A stretch of DNA of 64,000 nt from Planctomycetaceae bacterium (GCA_016125265.1 WGMC01000007.1:62001-126000), one strand, 5' to 3'; positions 43,411 through 52,455 are shown, counted from the stretch's first letter. Numbers and translations: made by a program. The notes: generated from the letters alone by a model not told the origin.

Positions 43411-43451
43411 GGACGGGGCCGGGCGTCGGTGGACGACGCCCGGCCCCGTCC
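43411..43451 (+). terminator. Strong intrinsic-type terminator hairpin
   Basis: A perfect 18-bp stem (GGACGGGGCCGGGCGTCG with its complement) and a 5-base loop, followed by GTTTGGGG. It starts 21 bases after the stop of the secreted protein. Confidence 0.75.
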
Positions 43452-43618
43452 GTTTGGGGGGCCGCCGCCGGCCTTGGGGAAGAGCACCTGGGAATCGGTC
43501 CGCTCTGTACCGTTGCCGTAAAACGCGCGTTTGCGGCGGGGGGCGCGGGCCCGGTCGCGGCGATTTTCGCTGCCCCCCTTCAACCTCGGGCCACCTCCCG
43601 CCGACGGGGAGGGTCGGG

Positions 43619-43624
43619 TAGACT
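43619..43624 (+). promoter_or_regulatory. Possible -10 box (TAGACT) upstream of the radical SAM gene
   Basis: TAGACT preceded by GGG and followed by CCTCC, 123 bases before the ATG. It has the same form as the boxes at 11612 and 24791. Confidence 0.3.
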
Positions 43625-43747
43625 CCTCCTAGGAATCCGCAGTCCCCCCAAGTCGGTGGGTCCGACTCTCTACCTCACGTGAGGCTGGAGGCAGTCCCCC
43701 ATCGCCCGCCCACGGCCCCTCGAGCGGGCCCTCTCCACGACGCTGCC

Positions 43748-45316
43748 ATGAAGGTCCTGTTCATCGACGAGTACCTCGCGCAAGAAATGCTCGGGATCAT
43801 GTGGCTCAGCCGCGCCATCAAGGACGCGGGCCACGACGCCAAGGCGCTGTTCATCCCCGACCGCGAGTGGCTCGCGAAGCTCGTCGAGTACAACCCCGAT
43901 GTGGTGTGCTTCAGCGTCACCACGGGCATGCACCTCTACTTCGCGGACATCAACCGCAAGGTGAAGCAGGCCCTGCCCAACGTGTTCACGATCGCCGGCG
44001 GACCGCACCCGACCTTCAGTCCGGAGTACGTCGAGCAGGGGGATTTCGACGGCGTTTGCCGCGGCGAGGGCGAACTCGCGATCGTCGATCTGCTGAACAA
44101 GCTGGAGAAGGGCGAGGACCACCGCGACACGCTGAACTTCTGGTTCAAGGACCGGACGACCGGCGAGGTGATCAAGAACTGCCAGCGCCCCCTCGCACCG
44201 AACCTCGACGATCTGGGCTTCCCCGACCGCGAGATCATCTACGAAGCGGGCGAGATCTACCGCAACACCGACCGCAAGGTGTTCGTGACGCAGCGCGGTT
44301 GCCCGATGAACTGCTCGTTCTGCTTCCACCACGCGTGGAAGGGCAAGGTCTACGGCGCCAAGAACAAGGAGTACGTGCGCAAGCGTTCGGTCGATCACAC
44401 CATCGCCGAACTCCTGGCGGTGAAGGCCAAGTACCCGTTGAAGTTCGTCCACTTCGTCGACGACATCTTCAACATGAACAACGCGTGGCTCGAGGAGTTC
44501 TGCGAGCGCTATCCGAAAGAGGTCGGCTTGCCGTTCGACGTCATTCTGATGGCGAACATGACCACCGAGCGCCACATCGAACTGCTCAAGAAGGCTGGCT
44601 GCGTCTACGCGCGCATCGCGATCGAAGCGGCCAGTGACTACGTCCGCAACGCGGTCTTCCGCAAGAACACCACGCGCCAGCAGCTCACGGACGCGGCGGG
44701 CTGGATCAAGAAACACGGCATCCGCCTCGGCACCCTCAACATGCTGGGCGGCCCGGGCGGCACGATGGAGGACGAGCTGGACACGCTGCGCCTCAACATC
44801 GAGTGCAAGGTCGACCACCCGCTGGTCTCGATCATGCAGCCCTACCCCGAGTTCGACATCGCGGACATGACCAAGGACATGGGTTATGCCGTGGCGGGTT
44901 ACGACGACTTCCCCGAGAAGTTCAACCGCACCTCGTCGATCGAGTTCGAGTACAAGCACCAGGTCGAGAACCTGCACAAGCTGTTCCCGATCGTGATCCG
45001 CTTCCCCTGGCTCATGCCGGTCGTGCCGAAGTTGATCCGCCAGCGTTGGCTCGCGAAGCCCTTCCTGATCATGTACATGCTCTGGTCGGAGTACCTCGTG
45101 GCCGAACAAGCCAAGCTCTACGCCCACGCCCAGGGTCTCAGCGGTCCGCGGTACTGGGCTTCCGTCGACTTCGTGATCCGTCTCTCGACGAAGGGTGTGC
45201 TGCGCATCTACCAGGTGCTCTTCGCGCGATTCGTCGATCGCTTCACGCGCCGCGGCAGCGACCTCGCCCTCAAACTGCAGATGGGCGACGAGCGCGTGAT
45301 CGCGCACATGGACTGA
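43748..45316 (+). CDS. B12-binding-domain radical SAM protein (BchE/HpnR type)
   Basis: 522 residues. An N-terminal cobalamin-binding domain of the BchE group (about 1-130: VVCFSVTTGMHLYFADINRKV, TIAGGPHPTF, VCRGEGELAI) lacks the DxHxxG base-off motif, as is usual for this group. The radical SAM cluster site is QRGCPMNCSFC (Cys185, Cys189, Cys192). The remaining barrel includes VHFVDDIFNMNNAWLEEFC and ARIAIEAAS. A C-terminal helical extension, about 130 residues with hydrophobic stretches near 420-450, may touch the membrane. Relatives methylate or rearrange lipids such as hopanoids, or build cofactors; the substrate here is unknown. It stands alone between two terminators. Confidence 0.87.
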   Translation: MKVLFIDEYLAQEMLGIMWLSRAIKDAGHDAKALFIPDREWLAKLVEYNPDVVCFSVTTGMHLYFADINRKVKQALPNVFTIAGGPHPTFSPEYVEQGDFDGVCRGEGELAIVDLLNKLEKGEDHRDTLNFWFKDRTTGEVIKNCQRPLAPNLDDLGFPDREIIYEAGEIYRNTDRKVFVTQRGCPMNCSFCFHHAWKGKVYGAKNKEYVRKRSVDHTIAELLAVKAKYPLKFVHFVDDIFNMNNAWLEEFCERYPKEVGLPFDVILMANMTTERHIELLKKAGCVYARIAIEAASDYVRNAVFRKNTTRQQLTDAAGWIKKHGIRLGTLNMLGGPGGTMEDELDTLRLNIECKVDHPLVSIMQPYPEFDIADMTKDMGYAVAGYDDFPEKFNRTSSIEFEYKHQVENLHKLFPIVIRFPWLMPVVPKLIRQRWLAKPFLIMYMLWSEYLVAEQAKLYAHAQGLSGPRYWASVDFVIRLSTKGVLRIYQVLFARFVDRFTRRGSDLALKLQMGDERVIAHMD

Positions 45317-45324
45317 CCCATCCG

Positions 45325-45361
45325 CGCGACGACGCCCTTCCGTCTCGAGGATGTCGTCGCG
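45325..45361 (+). terminator. Weak terminator candidate after the radical SAM gene
   Basis: A 9-bp perfect inverted repeat (CGCGACGAC with GTCGTCGCG) with a 19-base loop, nine bases after the stop. There is no T-run. Confidence 0.3.
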
Positions 45362-45540
45362 AGTTCGTGCGGTCGAAACCGGCGCCAGTTCCGAACACCG
45401 GTGCGGCAGCCCAGGACGATTCGCCCGCACGCCCGGCCTGGGTGGACCGGGTGGACCGGGTGGGCCGGGCCTTCGAGCCCCGGAGCCTGGCTTCGCGCCT
45501 GCCTCGGTCCGGCGTAGCCGGGGCTGGTCCCGACCGAAAA

Positions 45541-45617
45541 TGGTGCGCCGGACAGGATTCGAACCTGTGACCTTTGGCTTCGGAGGCCAACGCTCTATCC
45601 AGCTGAGCTACCGGCGC
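45541..45617 (-). tRNA. tRNA-Arg (anticodon CCG)
   Basis: Read on the minus strand, a complete cloverleaf: acceptor GCGCCGG paired with CCGGCGC, D arm GCTC...GAGC, anticodon stem TTGGC/GCCAA with loop CTCCGAA, and T arm ACAGG-TTCGAAT-CCTGT. The anticodon CCG (45583-45581) reads the Arg codon CGG. CCA is encoded (45543-45541). 77 bases with CCA and no intron. It stands alone and no integrase or direct repeat of its 3' end was seen near it. Confidence 0.96.
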
Positions 45618-45797
45618 CGGTTGGGGGGGCGGAGTATGCGGGCCCGACCCACGGTGGGCAAGCGCGGCGCCGGGGGCTACCGCGACCCCCCGCCCCCCGG
45701 GTCCAGATTTCCTGGGTTACAGGGAGACTCGGACCCCACTAGAATCCAAAGGAAGCCGCTCGTGCCCCCCCGGCAAGAGCCGCTTCCCCCCTCCACG

Positions 45798-46802
45798 ATG
45801 TCCGATTCCGACCACAGTCGTTTGGCAGACCCCGTTGCTGTCTCCGGACAGGTCGCCCCCTCCGGGTCCCGTCGCGGCATGCCCACAGCGCCGCCTTCCG
45901 CGCCGCTCACGCGGCTCGTGTGGCTGACCCTGGGACTCGCGGCCGTCGCGGCAGTGGCCGGCCGCAGCCTGGCTCCGCTGCCCGAGGCCTCCGCTGCCCC
46001 GCTTGCGGGCGTGGCTGGGTTGGACAGCGACCTGGATGGCCTCGTGGACACGCTGGAGCTCGTGCGCGGGACCAGCGCGCTGGACGCGGACACGGACGGC
46101 GACGGCTTCCTGGACTTGGTCGAACTCGCCCAGAACGCCAATCCCGGCGATCCGAACTCGATCCCGGCCAGCATCAACTTCGCTTTGGCGCTCCTGCCGC
46201 ACGCCTCGGGTGGTGTGTTCCGCCTGAGCCAGGTGGTCTACGTGCCGGACAACGACATCTCCGGGGTCACCTACAACCTGTTCGTTCGCTGGCAGGGGGT
46301 AACCCTCCCCGTGGATCCCAGCCTCTACCTGGCCGGAGCGACCTTCAACTTCGTCCCCAGCGAGATCGGCAGCGACGGCGTCGCAGTGATCACCACGTAC
46401 CTGCCCGTGGCGGTGATGGAGTTCCTGGGTCCGGTCTCGTTCCTCGCGACGGGTGGCCCCTCGGGCGCCACGTCTCCGACTGCCGCCGCTGGCACGACCG
46501 TGCTGCCGGTAGGCGGCGCCCTCAACGAGGTGCAGACCGCGCAGCAGGCGGGATTCGGCGAGCTGGGGTCCGGCACGGTGTACCGCCCCCTGCAGCCCGC
46601 GGAGGAGCTTCCGGGCGGCTATACCCCTGGCCAAATCTGCTACCAGACCTCCGTGCCGCAGGGGACCTCGGACGGCATGTTGGTTTACGAGGTGGATACC
46701 TCGAACTGCGAGGCCGCCTTCGCCTTCTGCTCGCCTGCCTGCGAGTTGCAGACGGGCACCACGTTCGAACTGGTGGACCCCCTGGCCCTGCTCGGCGGCT
46801 GA
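45798..46802 (+). CDS. Exported protein with thrombospondin-type-3-like calcium repeats
   Basis: 334 residues. After a 35-residue Ser/Pro-rich leader comes a membrane or signal segment (LVWLTLGLAAVAAVAG). Calcium-binding repeats with the DxDxDGxxD pattern follow: DSDLDGLVDTLE and DADTDGDGFLDLVE. The C-terminal 200 residues are beta-rich, with four cysteines near the end (CYQTS, NCEAAFAFCSPACE). Such repeats give rigid calcium-dependent stalks in secreted proteins. Function unknown. The long leader before the signal is unusual; a downstream start (ATG in RRGMPTAPPSAP) would shorten it. Confidence 0.7.
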   Translation: MSDSDHSRLADPVAVSGQVAPSGSRRGMPTAPPSAPLTRLVWLTLGLAAVAAVAGRSLAPLPEASAAPLAGVAGLDSDLDGLVDTLELVRGTSALDADTDGDGFLDLVELAQNANPGDPNSIPASINFALALLPHASGGVFRLSQVVYVPDNDISGVTYNLFVRWQGVTLPVDPSLYLAGATFNFVPSEIGSDGVAVITTYLPVAVMEFLGPVSFLATGGPSGATSPTAAAGTTVLPVGGALNEVQTAQQAGFGELGSGTVYRPLQPAEELPGGYTPGQICYQTSVPQGTSDGMLVYEVDTSNCEAAFAFCSPACELQTGTTFELVDPLALLGG

Positions 46803-47003
46803 CAAACCCCTTGGCGGGGCCCCGCCCGCGCGGCCCCGGCCGGGTTCACAGGGTGCTGCGCAGCACGGCGGGACCCCTGCGGAGCGCTCCGGCCCGCGGT
46901 TTCCAACGCAGTCCGCGGAGCGCCATGGACTCGGCGGGGTGGCCTGGACCCCAGTCGGGGATTCCCTCGGGCGGCACTCCTTTTGGAACACGGTTCCCCC
47001 GCG

Positions 47004-47009
47004 TACCGT
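47004..47009 (+). promoter_or_regulatory. Possible -10 box (TACCGT) upstream of the second ECF operon
   Basis: TACCGT preceded by GCG, 26 bases before the GTG start. A Shine-Dalgarno AGGAG follows at 47017-47021. Confidence 0.25.
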
Positions 47010-47035
47010 CTCAGATAGGAGCCAACCGCCCGCCC

Positions 47036-47638
47036 GTGAAGACCGACCCCGACCACGACCTCGTCCTGGAGTGCCAGGAGAACCCCGACGCGGGTCTCGA
47101 GGGCCCCTTCCGGACCCTGTACGAGCGCTTCAAGGATCGGGTCTACAACGTCTGTTACCGGATCACCGGCAACGCGACGGACGCGCTGGACGCGTCGCAG
47201 GAGACCTTCGGGACGCTCCACCGGAAGATCGCGGACTTCCGTTTCCAATCGCGTTTCAGTTCCTGGGTCTACCGCATCGCGGTCAATGCCAGCATCGACC
47301 TGAAACGGCGCAACCAGCACCGTCGGCTGGCGTCCTTGGATGGCGGCACGGACGACGAGGGAAACTCGCGCTTCGACGTCCGCGACGATTCGATCGAGAT
47401 GCCGATGCACAGCGCTTCCCGCCACGAACTGGAGGCCGAGATCCAGCGCGCCATCGACGCCCTCAGCCCGAAGCTGCGGGCCATCACGGTGCTGCGCTAC
47501 GTGGAAAACCTTTCCTACGACGAGATCGCCGAGGCTCTGCAGATCTCCCTCGGGACAGTGAAGTCCCGGCTGGCCCGTGCCCATGCGGCGCTGGACCGCC
47601 ACCTCGCTCCCGTGCTCGACAGCCACTACTTGGGCTGA
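47036..47638 (+). CDS. RpoE-like ECF sigma factor
   Basis: 200 residues. Region 2: LYERFKDRVYNVCYRITGNATDALDASQETFGTLHRKIADF and FSSWVYRIAVNASIDLKRRNQ. Region 4: LSPKLRAITVLRYVENLSYDEIAEALQISLGTVKSRLARAHAAL. A classical ECF sigma factor of the RpoE/SigW type, clearly different from the two others in the window. The GTG at 47036 follows AGGAG with a 14-base spacing. It is followed after six bases by an anti-sigma gene and then by a lipoprotein gene. Confidence 0.9.
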   Translation: MKTDPDHDLVLECQENPDAGLEGPFRTLYERFKDRVYNVCYRITGNATDALDASQETFGTLHRKIADFRFQSRFSSWVYRIAVNASIDLKRRNQHRRLASLDGGTDDEGNSRFDVRDDSIEMPMHSASRHELEAEIQRAIDALSPKLRAITVLRYVENLSYDEIAEALQISLGTVKSRLARAHAALDRHLAPVLDSHYLG

Positions 47639-47644
47639 ACCCTC

Positions 47645-48340
47645 ATGAACACCCCCGAAAACCACCCATTCGACCCTTGTGCCGCCCTCGGGGAGCGGAT
47701 CCGGGCCGGCGAGCTCGATGCGCCGGAGGTCCGCGGCCACCTCGAAACCTGCGAGGCCTGCGCCGAGCTGGCACAGCGTGCCCGCCGACTGCAGGGTGCC
47801 CTCGGTCAACTGCGGCGTTCCGCTGCCCCCGCCGCGCTCGATGGCCTCGTCGCCAGTGCTCTCGGTCGGCGGCCGGTGGAACGACTGCTCGGGCAACTGG
47901 GTCGGGTCGCGGCCCCCGCGGTGCTGGATCGGCTGGTCGCCGAGGAAATCGCCGCACCCGAGCTGCACACGATCCGCCGGACCATGGACGGGTTGCCCCG
48001 TCTGACCGCTCCGGCGGACGCGGAAGTCGTCATTGGTCGCAAGTTGTCCCGCTGGGTTCTCCTGCGGCGTGCCGGCCAACCCGGCGGCCTCACACGCAGC
48101 GCCCTCGGCGGACTCCTCGCGGCAGGGGTCGTGGGCCTGATTTGGATCGGCTGGCAAGCCGGTCCGGACCGCACTTCCGTCCGCTCCGAGGTTCTTGCCC
48201 AGGGTGCACGCGAACGGCCGCCGCTGCGGCTCAAGGCCGTGGCCGTCGTTTCCCCGGATCGGCTCGACCCGGTCGCCCAGGCTTTTTTGACCGGGTTGGG
48301 TGGCGGCGCCCCGCTCGCTTCTCCGTCCGTTCCTAGGTGA
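47645..48340 (+). CDS. Anti-sigma factor with HxxxCxxC site and one membrane helix
   Basis: 231 residues. The zinc-type site is GHLETCEACAEL (His32, Cys36, Cys39). One membrane helix (GGLLAAGVVGLIWIGWQA, about 152-169) is followed by a short outer segment. Between them a repeated unit APAALDGLVASAL / APAVLDRLVAEEI is seen; a similar unit occurs in the anti-sigma factor at 22.6 kb. It lies six bases after the RpoE-like sigma gene, in the rseA position. It most likely sequesters that sigma factor. Confidence 0.8.
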   Translation: MNTPENHPFDPCAALGERIRAGELDAPEVRGHLETCEACAELAQRARRLQGALGQLRRSAAPAALDGLVASALGRRPVERLLGQLGRVAAPAVLDRLVAEEIAAPELHTIRRTMDGLPRLTAPADAEVVIGRKLSRWVLLRRAGQPGGLTRSALGGLLAAGVVGLIWIGWQAGPDRTSVRSEVLAQGARERPPLRLKAVAVVSPDRLDPVAQAFLTGLGGGAPLASPSVPR

Positions 48341-48406
48341 ACCTTCCAGGGCCAACTACCGTCCAAAGCCGAGCGCCACACCCGGCGACCGTCCTCCCCC
48401 CAAACC

Positions 48407-49453
48407 ATGTACTCCCTCCGCCGAACGGCCCTGCTCTTCCTGACGCTGCTGCCCTTGGGCTGCGGCTTCAGCGCGGAGGGCGACGCCCAGGCGAAGGCGG
48501 CGCTCCAGAAGGTCGTCCAGGACATCGGGACCGCGCGGCTCGGAGTCGCCCACAGCGGCGTGCGCCGCGTGGAGGCCCATTGGGAACAGGACGGGGCGCC
48601 GACGAGCTTCGTGTACCGGGAGGCCGTAGACGTGGACGGGTCCGGGGGCTACGACCTGCGCACCCTGGCGGTTCTCACGCCCATGTCGGCGGACCTCGGC
48701 GAGTTCCTGCTGCAACAGGATCTGCGCGCGGGCTTCTTCCACCGCTATCGCGACGCCTTCCCTAGGGACCCGGAGCTGCTGCTTTCCAACTACGAGCTGC
48801 TCAGCTACGGCGACTCCATCGCCGTGGCCGGTCGGGACGGGGTGCACTTTGCACTGCGGCGCACCGTGGGCGCGCCGATCCGCCACGACTTGGTCGTCGA
48901 TCCGGTCACGGGCCTGGTACTTCACGCGAGCACGTTCGACGAGCTGGGCAAACTGACCGCTCGGGTCGAGTACGAGACCCTGCAACTGGGTCCGCCCCCG
49001 CCCTTCCAGCGGCACATCGCCTCCAACGACGAACTCGTCCTCCCACTCGGCCCGGAGCTCGATGCGGCCCTCGGTTTTGCTGCGGAACTCCCCGGCCTCC
49101 TGCCGGACGGCTACCAGTTGCTCGAGACCGCCCGCATCGTGGACGCCCTTTCCCGCACGTGGCTGAAGGCGACGTACAGCGACGGGATGGACGTGGCGTT
49201 CTATCTCTCGCGCCCGGCCACCAACCTGACCGCCGAGGCCCCCCTGACCGGTTCGGCGGCCGCCGGACTGGGAACGGTTTCGTGGACGCCGCGGGGCGAA
49301 CCCGCGCCGCAACAGACGACCCTGCACGTCTTCCGCGCGGCGGGCATCCAAGTGCTCGACGCCCGTTTGCCGGACCGCCAAACCATCGCGGTTGGCCGGG
49401 TGCCGAGCGACGACCTGCAGTGGATGATCGAGTCCGTCTGGCCGCGCGATTGA
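48407..49453 (+). CDS. Lipoprotein in the RseB position
   Basis: 348 residues. A lipoprotein signal peptide ends LLPLGC, with Cys19 as the lipidation site. The mature protein has a LolA/RseB-like pattern: an N-terminal half-barrel with YREAVDVDGSGGYDLRTL and HFALRRTVGAPIRHDLVVDPVTGLVLHAS, a linker (QLGPPPPFQRHI), and a smaller C-terminal domain (LPDGYQLLETARI ... VAFYLSRPA). The last part resembles the MucB/RseB C-terminal domain that senses envelope damage and protects the anti-sigma factor from proteolysis. Operon order sigma, anti-sigma, lipoprotein matches rpoE-rseA-rseB. Assignment is by layout and context, not by close similarity. Confidence 0.65.
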   Translation: MYSLRRTALLFLTLLPLGCGFSAEGDAQAKAALQKVVQDIGTARLGVAHSGVRRVEAHWEQDGAPTSFVYREAVDVDGSGGYDLRTLAVLTPMSADLGEFLLQQDLRAGFFHRYRDAFPRDPELLLSNYELLSYGDSIAVAGRDGVHFALRRTVGAPIRHDLVVDPVTGLVLHASTFDELGKLTARVEYETLQLGPPPPFQRHIASNDELVLPLGPELDAALGFAAELPGLLPDGYQLLETARIVDALSRTWLKATYSDGMDVAFYLSRPATNLTAEAPLTGSAAAGLGTVSWTPRGEPAPQQTTLHVFRAAGIQVLDARLPDRQTIAVGRVPSDDLQWMIESVWPRD

Positions 49454-49505
49454 GCGGGTCGGCCATTGGCCGTGCCCCATGAGGGAGCGCACACCTCGGG
49501 ATGCC

Positions 49506-51788
49506 TCAAGCCCGCGCCGACGGCATCGACCGGACGTGCGAACGTGCGGCACGAACGACCGCTAGCGCGAAGACGGCGAACAACGTCCCCCAACTGGCCA
49601 ACCACAGCGCCGGGAAGGTGCGCGGCCGGTATTCGAACCGCACCACCCGCGAGCCGCGTTCCGCGCGCACGGCGCGCCACACGAACCCCGCGGGCACGAC
49701 CGGCGTCGCAACCCCGTCCACGGCGGCTCGCCAACCGGCCGCCCAGCGTTCGGTCACGTAGATCCAACCGTCGTCCGCGGGTGGGGGATCCAAGTGGATC
49801 TCGAGCGTGCGAGGCGTGTACTCCGCGACGAGAAAGCCCAGGGGCTGTAGTTCGGCGTCGCGGGCCGCGTCGCGGCTCGTCGTTCCGGGCGGCAATGCGC
49901 CGTGCTCGCCGTGGACGACCAGCAGGGCCTGACCGAGCGACGCGAAGTGAAAGTACAACCCGAAGTGCTCGTTCGTCCGTTCGAGGGGCACCGCGGCGCG
50001 CGCGAAGAACACTCGGTTCGGGCCCAAGGCCTGCGCGAGAAGGCTCGGTTCCTGCACCAGCATGAAGTGGTGGTGGTTGCTCATGGACGACCTGGATACC
50101 AACGCGGGGCGCTTCGCGGTCAGATTGGCGGGATCCCGGAACTGCAAGTGCTCGGCACCCAGCCTCCCGCCAAGCAACTCGCCTTCCGCCCAGGGCGTGA
50201 CGGTCTGGGCGAAGGCGTGCCGCTCGAAACCTGCGGTTCCGAGCTCGAGCGATGCCACGTGGTCCCGTGCCAGGCGCTCCGTGCGCTCGGGTCCGGTGCG
50301 CACGAGCGGGGACGAAGCGGCGAGCGACGCAACGGCCTCGAGTGCGATCCAGACGTAGACCGCAACCGGGCGCGCGAAGCGCCGCGACGCGAGCACAGCG
50401 AAGCCCACGACATGGGCGGCGCTCCACCACAAGATGGTTGGGAGCGACAGCGGCAGATCCAAACCGACATGAACGACGACCGACACGATGGCGCTGCACA
50501 CTACGGCCACCAGGGCGAAGCGCCGGGTGCCTCGATCCAGGCCCTCGCGACGCACCAGCAACGCACTTCCCTGCGCGGCCAGCAAGGCGAGCACCAGCAA
50601 GAATGGAATTCGAAAGAGCGACGGATGGCGAAACGTGCGGGTCGGCGGCACGAGGTCGTAGAGCCACGCGCGTAGGGGGAGGACGGAGCCCAGCGCCAGT
50701 CCAAGGAACAACAGACCGAGCAATAGAAGCCCCACAGCTCGCCGCGGAGACCTCGCCACCACGAGGGCAGCGAGAACCAAGGTCCCCAGACCCACGTGCA
50801 GACCGGCGGACGTCGGATCGGTGTAGCGCAGCACGGTTTGGCCGGGAGCGGTCGCCGCGGGCGCCACGCCCGGGTGCACGATTCCGGCGAGTGCGCGCGG
50901 CTCCAGGGCGTTTGCGTGATGGGGGAAGTCGATCCTCCAGCCGGTGGCATAGGCCCGATCGAGCACACCGCCCCGCTCCGTGTAACCGTCCGCTTCGAGC
51001 GCGAAGCCGATGTGGTTCGGAGCGAGCACCACGAACCCCACGAGGCCGAACAGCGTCAGCAACACCGCCGCCGCCGCCGGATGGGTGGGTCGCCCCTCGC
51101 CCGATGGGTCCGAGACGAAACAGCGCCATGCGCACCAGCCGGCGGCGAAGAGCCCCGTGATCGCGGCAATCGCCGGATACCCCGCGAGTGCGGCAAGGCC
51201 CCACAACGCTCCCGCAACCGCCGCGTCCACCCAGCGCGTGGTTCCGCGGCCGACCAGTGCTCGGTCCAGGAACAGCAAGATCCAGGGCAAGAACGCGGTC
51301 GCGTGCAGAATGTTCGCGTGTCCTGCGTGGCTGGTGAATGCGCCGTTGGTGACCCACGCGAGGGCCAACGCGAGCTGGGCACTGGGGGGCGCGCCAAGGT
51401 GGCGCGCGAGGCGGGCGAACCCGGCCGCTGACAGGCTCCACACTCCGACGAACAGTAGGAGGAACGACGCCGGGCCTCCGCCACCGAGCCAAGCCACCGC
51501 TACGACAAGAGGCGACAGTGCACCGAACTGCGGCTCGAAGCCGTCCGGCGACCCGCCATTCATCCACGGGTTCCACAGCAGAAGCTCGCCTGCGCGCGCG
51601 AAGTCGCCGATGAGCATCTGGTACGGCATGACGAGCATCGCCGAGTCCCCAAAGGGACTGGCGGCCCCCAGTGCCAGGTCGAGCAACAGCGACGCAGTGA
51701 CCAGAGCCGCGGCGACCGCTGCCCACAGTCCCGGGGATCTGCACCAAGTGCCCTTGGTGTCGCTCGACGTCGATTCCTCCCGCTCCAA
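49506..51788 (-). CDS. YfhO-like polytopic membrane protein
   Basis: About 760 residues with an estimated 12-13 membrane helices. The N-terminal loop FGDSAMLVMPYQMLIGDFARAGELLLWNPWMNGGSPDG corresponds to the acidic active-site loop of GT-C glycosyltransferase-like YfhO proteins. The later region LVPPTRTFRHPSLFRIPFLLVLALLAAQG is also typical. The C-terminal 250 residues form an extracytoplasmic beta domain ending VYVTERWAAGWRAAVDG-like YVTERWAAGWRAAVDGVATPVVPA. Probably transfers sugars from a lipid carrier to an envelope acceptor. No ATG or GTG lies near the first helix; TTG 51788 is the best guess and is uncertain. Confidence 0.75.
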   Translation of the reverse strand: MEREESTSSDTKGTWCRSPGLWAAVAAALVTASLLLDLALGAASPFGDSAMLVMPYQMLIGDFARAGELLLWNPWMNGGSPDGFEPQFGALSPLVVAVAWLGGGGPASFLLLFVGVWSLSAAGFARLARHLGAPPSAQLALALAWVTNGAFTSHAGHANILHATAFLPWILLFLDRALVGRGTTRWVDAAVAGALWGLAALAGYPAIAAITGLFAAGWCAWRCFVSDPSGEGRPTHPAAAAVLLTLFGLVGFVVLAPNHIGFALEADGYTERGGVLDRAYATGWRIDFPHHANALEPRALAGIVHPGVAPAATAPGQTVLRYTDPTSAGLHVGLGTLVLAALVVARSPRRAVGLLLLGLLFLGLALGSVLPLRAWLYDLVPPTRTFRHPSLFRIPFLLVLALLAAQGSALLVRREGLDRGTRRFALVAVVCSAIVSVVVHVGLDLPLSLPTILWWSAAHVVGFAVLASRRFARPVAVYVWIALEAVASLAASSPLVRTGPERTERLARDHVASLELGTAGFERHAFAQTVTPWAEGELLGGRLGAEHLQFRDPANLTAKRPALVSRSSMSNHHHFMLVQEPSLLAQALGPNRVFFARAAVPLERTNEHFGLYFHFASLGQALLVVHGEHGALPPGTTSRDAARDAELQPLGFLVAEYTPRTLEIHLDPPPADDGWIYVTERWAAGWRAAVDGVATPVVPAGFVWRAVRAERGSRVVRFEYRPRTFPALWLASWGTLFAVFALAVVRAARSHVRSMPSARA

Positions 51789-52064
51789 CGCAGCCCACGT
51801 TAGCTGACCGGGTCTCCGGCCAGCGGCCTGGGCGGAGGACGCCTCGGGCGAGGGGGCCCGATCGGGGATGGGCGGCGTGGGAGGGCTGCGGCGGCTTCTG
51901 GCCACAGGACGGGGCGGCGCGGCCGGCTGGTTCGCCGCACCTTCGCCCGGACCTGGGGGTGCGCCCCGAACAGGGTTCAAGGCACCCAGGTTGCCCGACC
52001 GATGTACGGGTTTCCCCAGGGTGCGCTCGCACCGTGGTCCCGTATCAACCACACGGCCAAGCAC

Positions 52065-52442
52065 ATGCGCGCACTTGTCATCGACGATTCCCGGGCCATC
52101 CGACTGATCCTGTCCCGGACGCTGCAAGAGCTGGGGTTCCAAACCCTCGAGGCTGCGAACGGAAAGGAAGCCCTTGCGGTGCTCGAGCGCGAAGGTCCGG
52201 TCGAACTCGCCCTGGTCGACTGGAACATGCCCGAGATGAATGGGCTCGAGTTCGTGCAGGCCGCGCGCGCGCGACCCGCCTGGGGATCCATGCGCATGAT
52301 GATGGTGACGACCGAGACCGAGATGGAGCGGGTCGTCAAGGCGCTGGAGGCCGGCGCGGACGAGTACGTGATGAAGCCCTTCACACGCGAAGTGATCGCC
52401 GAAAAGCTGAGCATCCTCGGACTCGGCACCCAGGCCGCCTGA
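52065..52442 (+). CDS. cheY: Single-domain response regulator (CheY type), first copy
   Basis: 125 residues, receiver only. The acidic pair is IDDSR (Asp7, Asp8), the phosphoacceptor is Asp52 in LVDWNMPEMNG, the switch Thr is in MVTTETE and the Lys is Lys104 in YVMKPF; all are intact. ATG 52065 starts at the fold; the open frame upstream has no support. It opens the chemosensory cluster and is likely the phosphorylation target of CheA. Confidence 0.92.
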   Translation: MRALVIDDSRAIRLILSRTLQELGFQTLEAANGKEALAVLEREGPVELALVDWNMPEMNGLEFVQAARARPAWGSMRMMMVTTETEMERVVKALEAGADEYVMKPFTREVIAEKLSILGLGTQAA

Positions 52443-52455
52443 CTCCCCAGCGGCC

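Larger units (their letters stand above)
43391..43747 (+). other. Intergenic region before the radical SAM gene
   Basis: 357 bases. It contains the 18-bp-stem terminator at 43411-43451, a CGTAAAACGCGCGTTTGCG imperfect palindrome near 43517-43535, and a TAGACT box at 43619-43624. The last 70 bases read open in the gene's frame but look non-coding. Confidence 0.5.

Noticed and set aside
45441..45467. Nine-base tandem repeat (GGTGGACCG, three copies, last one imperfect)
   Set aside because: Short and imperfect in a GC-rich spacer; expected by chance or minor slippage and without visible function.
45541..45617. tRNA-Arg as a genomic-island insertion site
   Set aside because: No repeat of its 3' end, no integrase and no change in base composition on either side.
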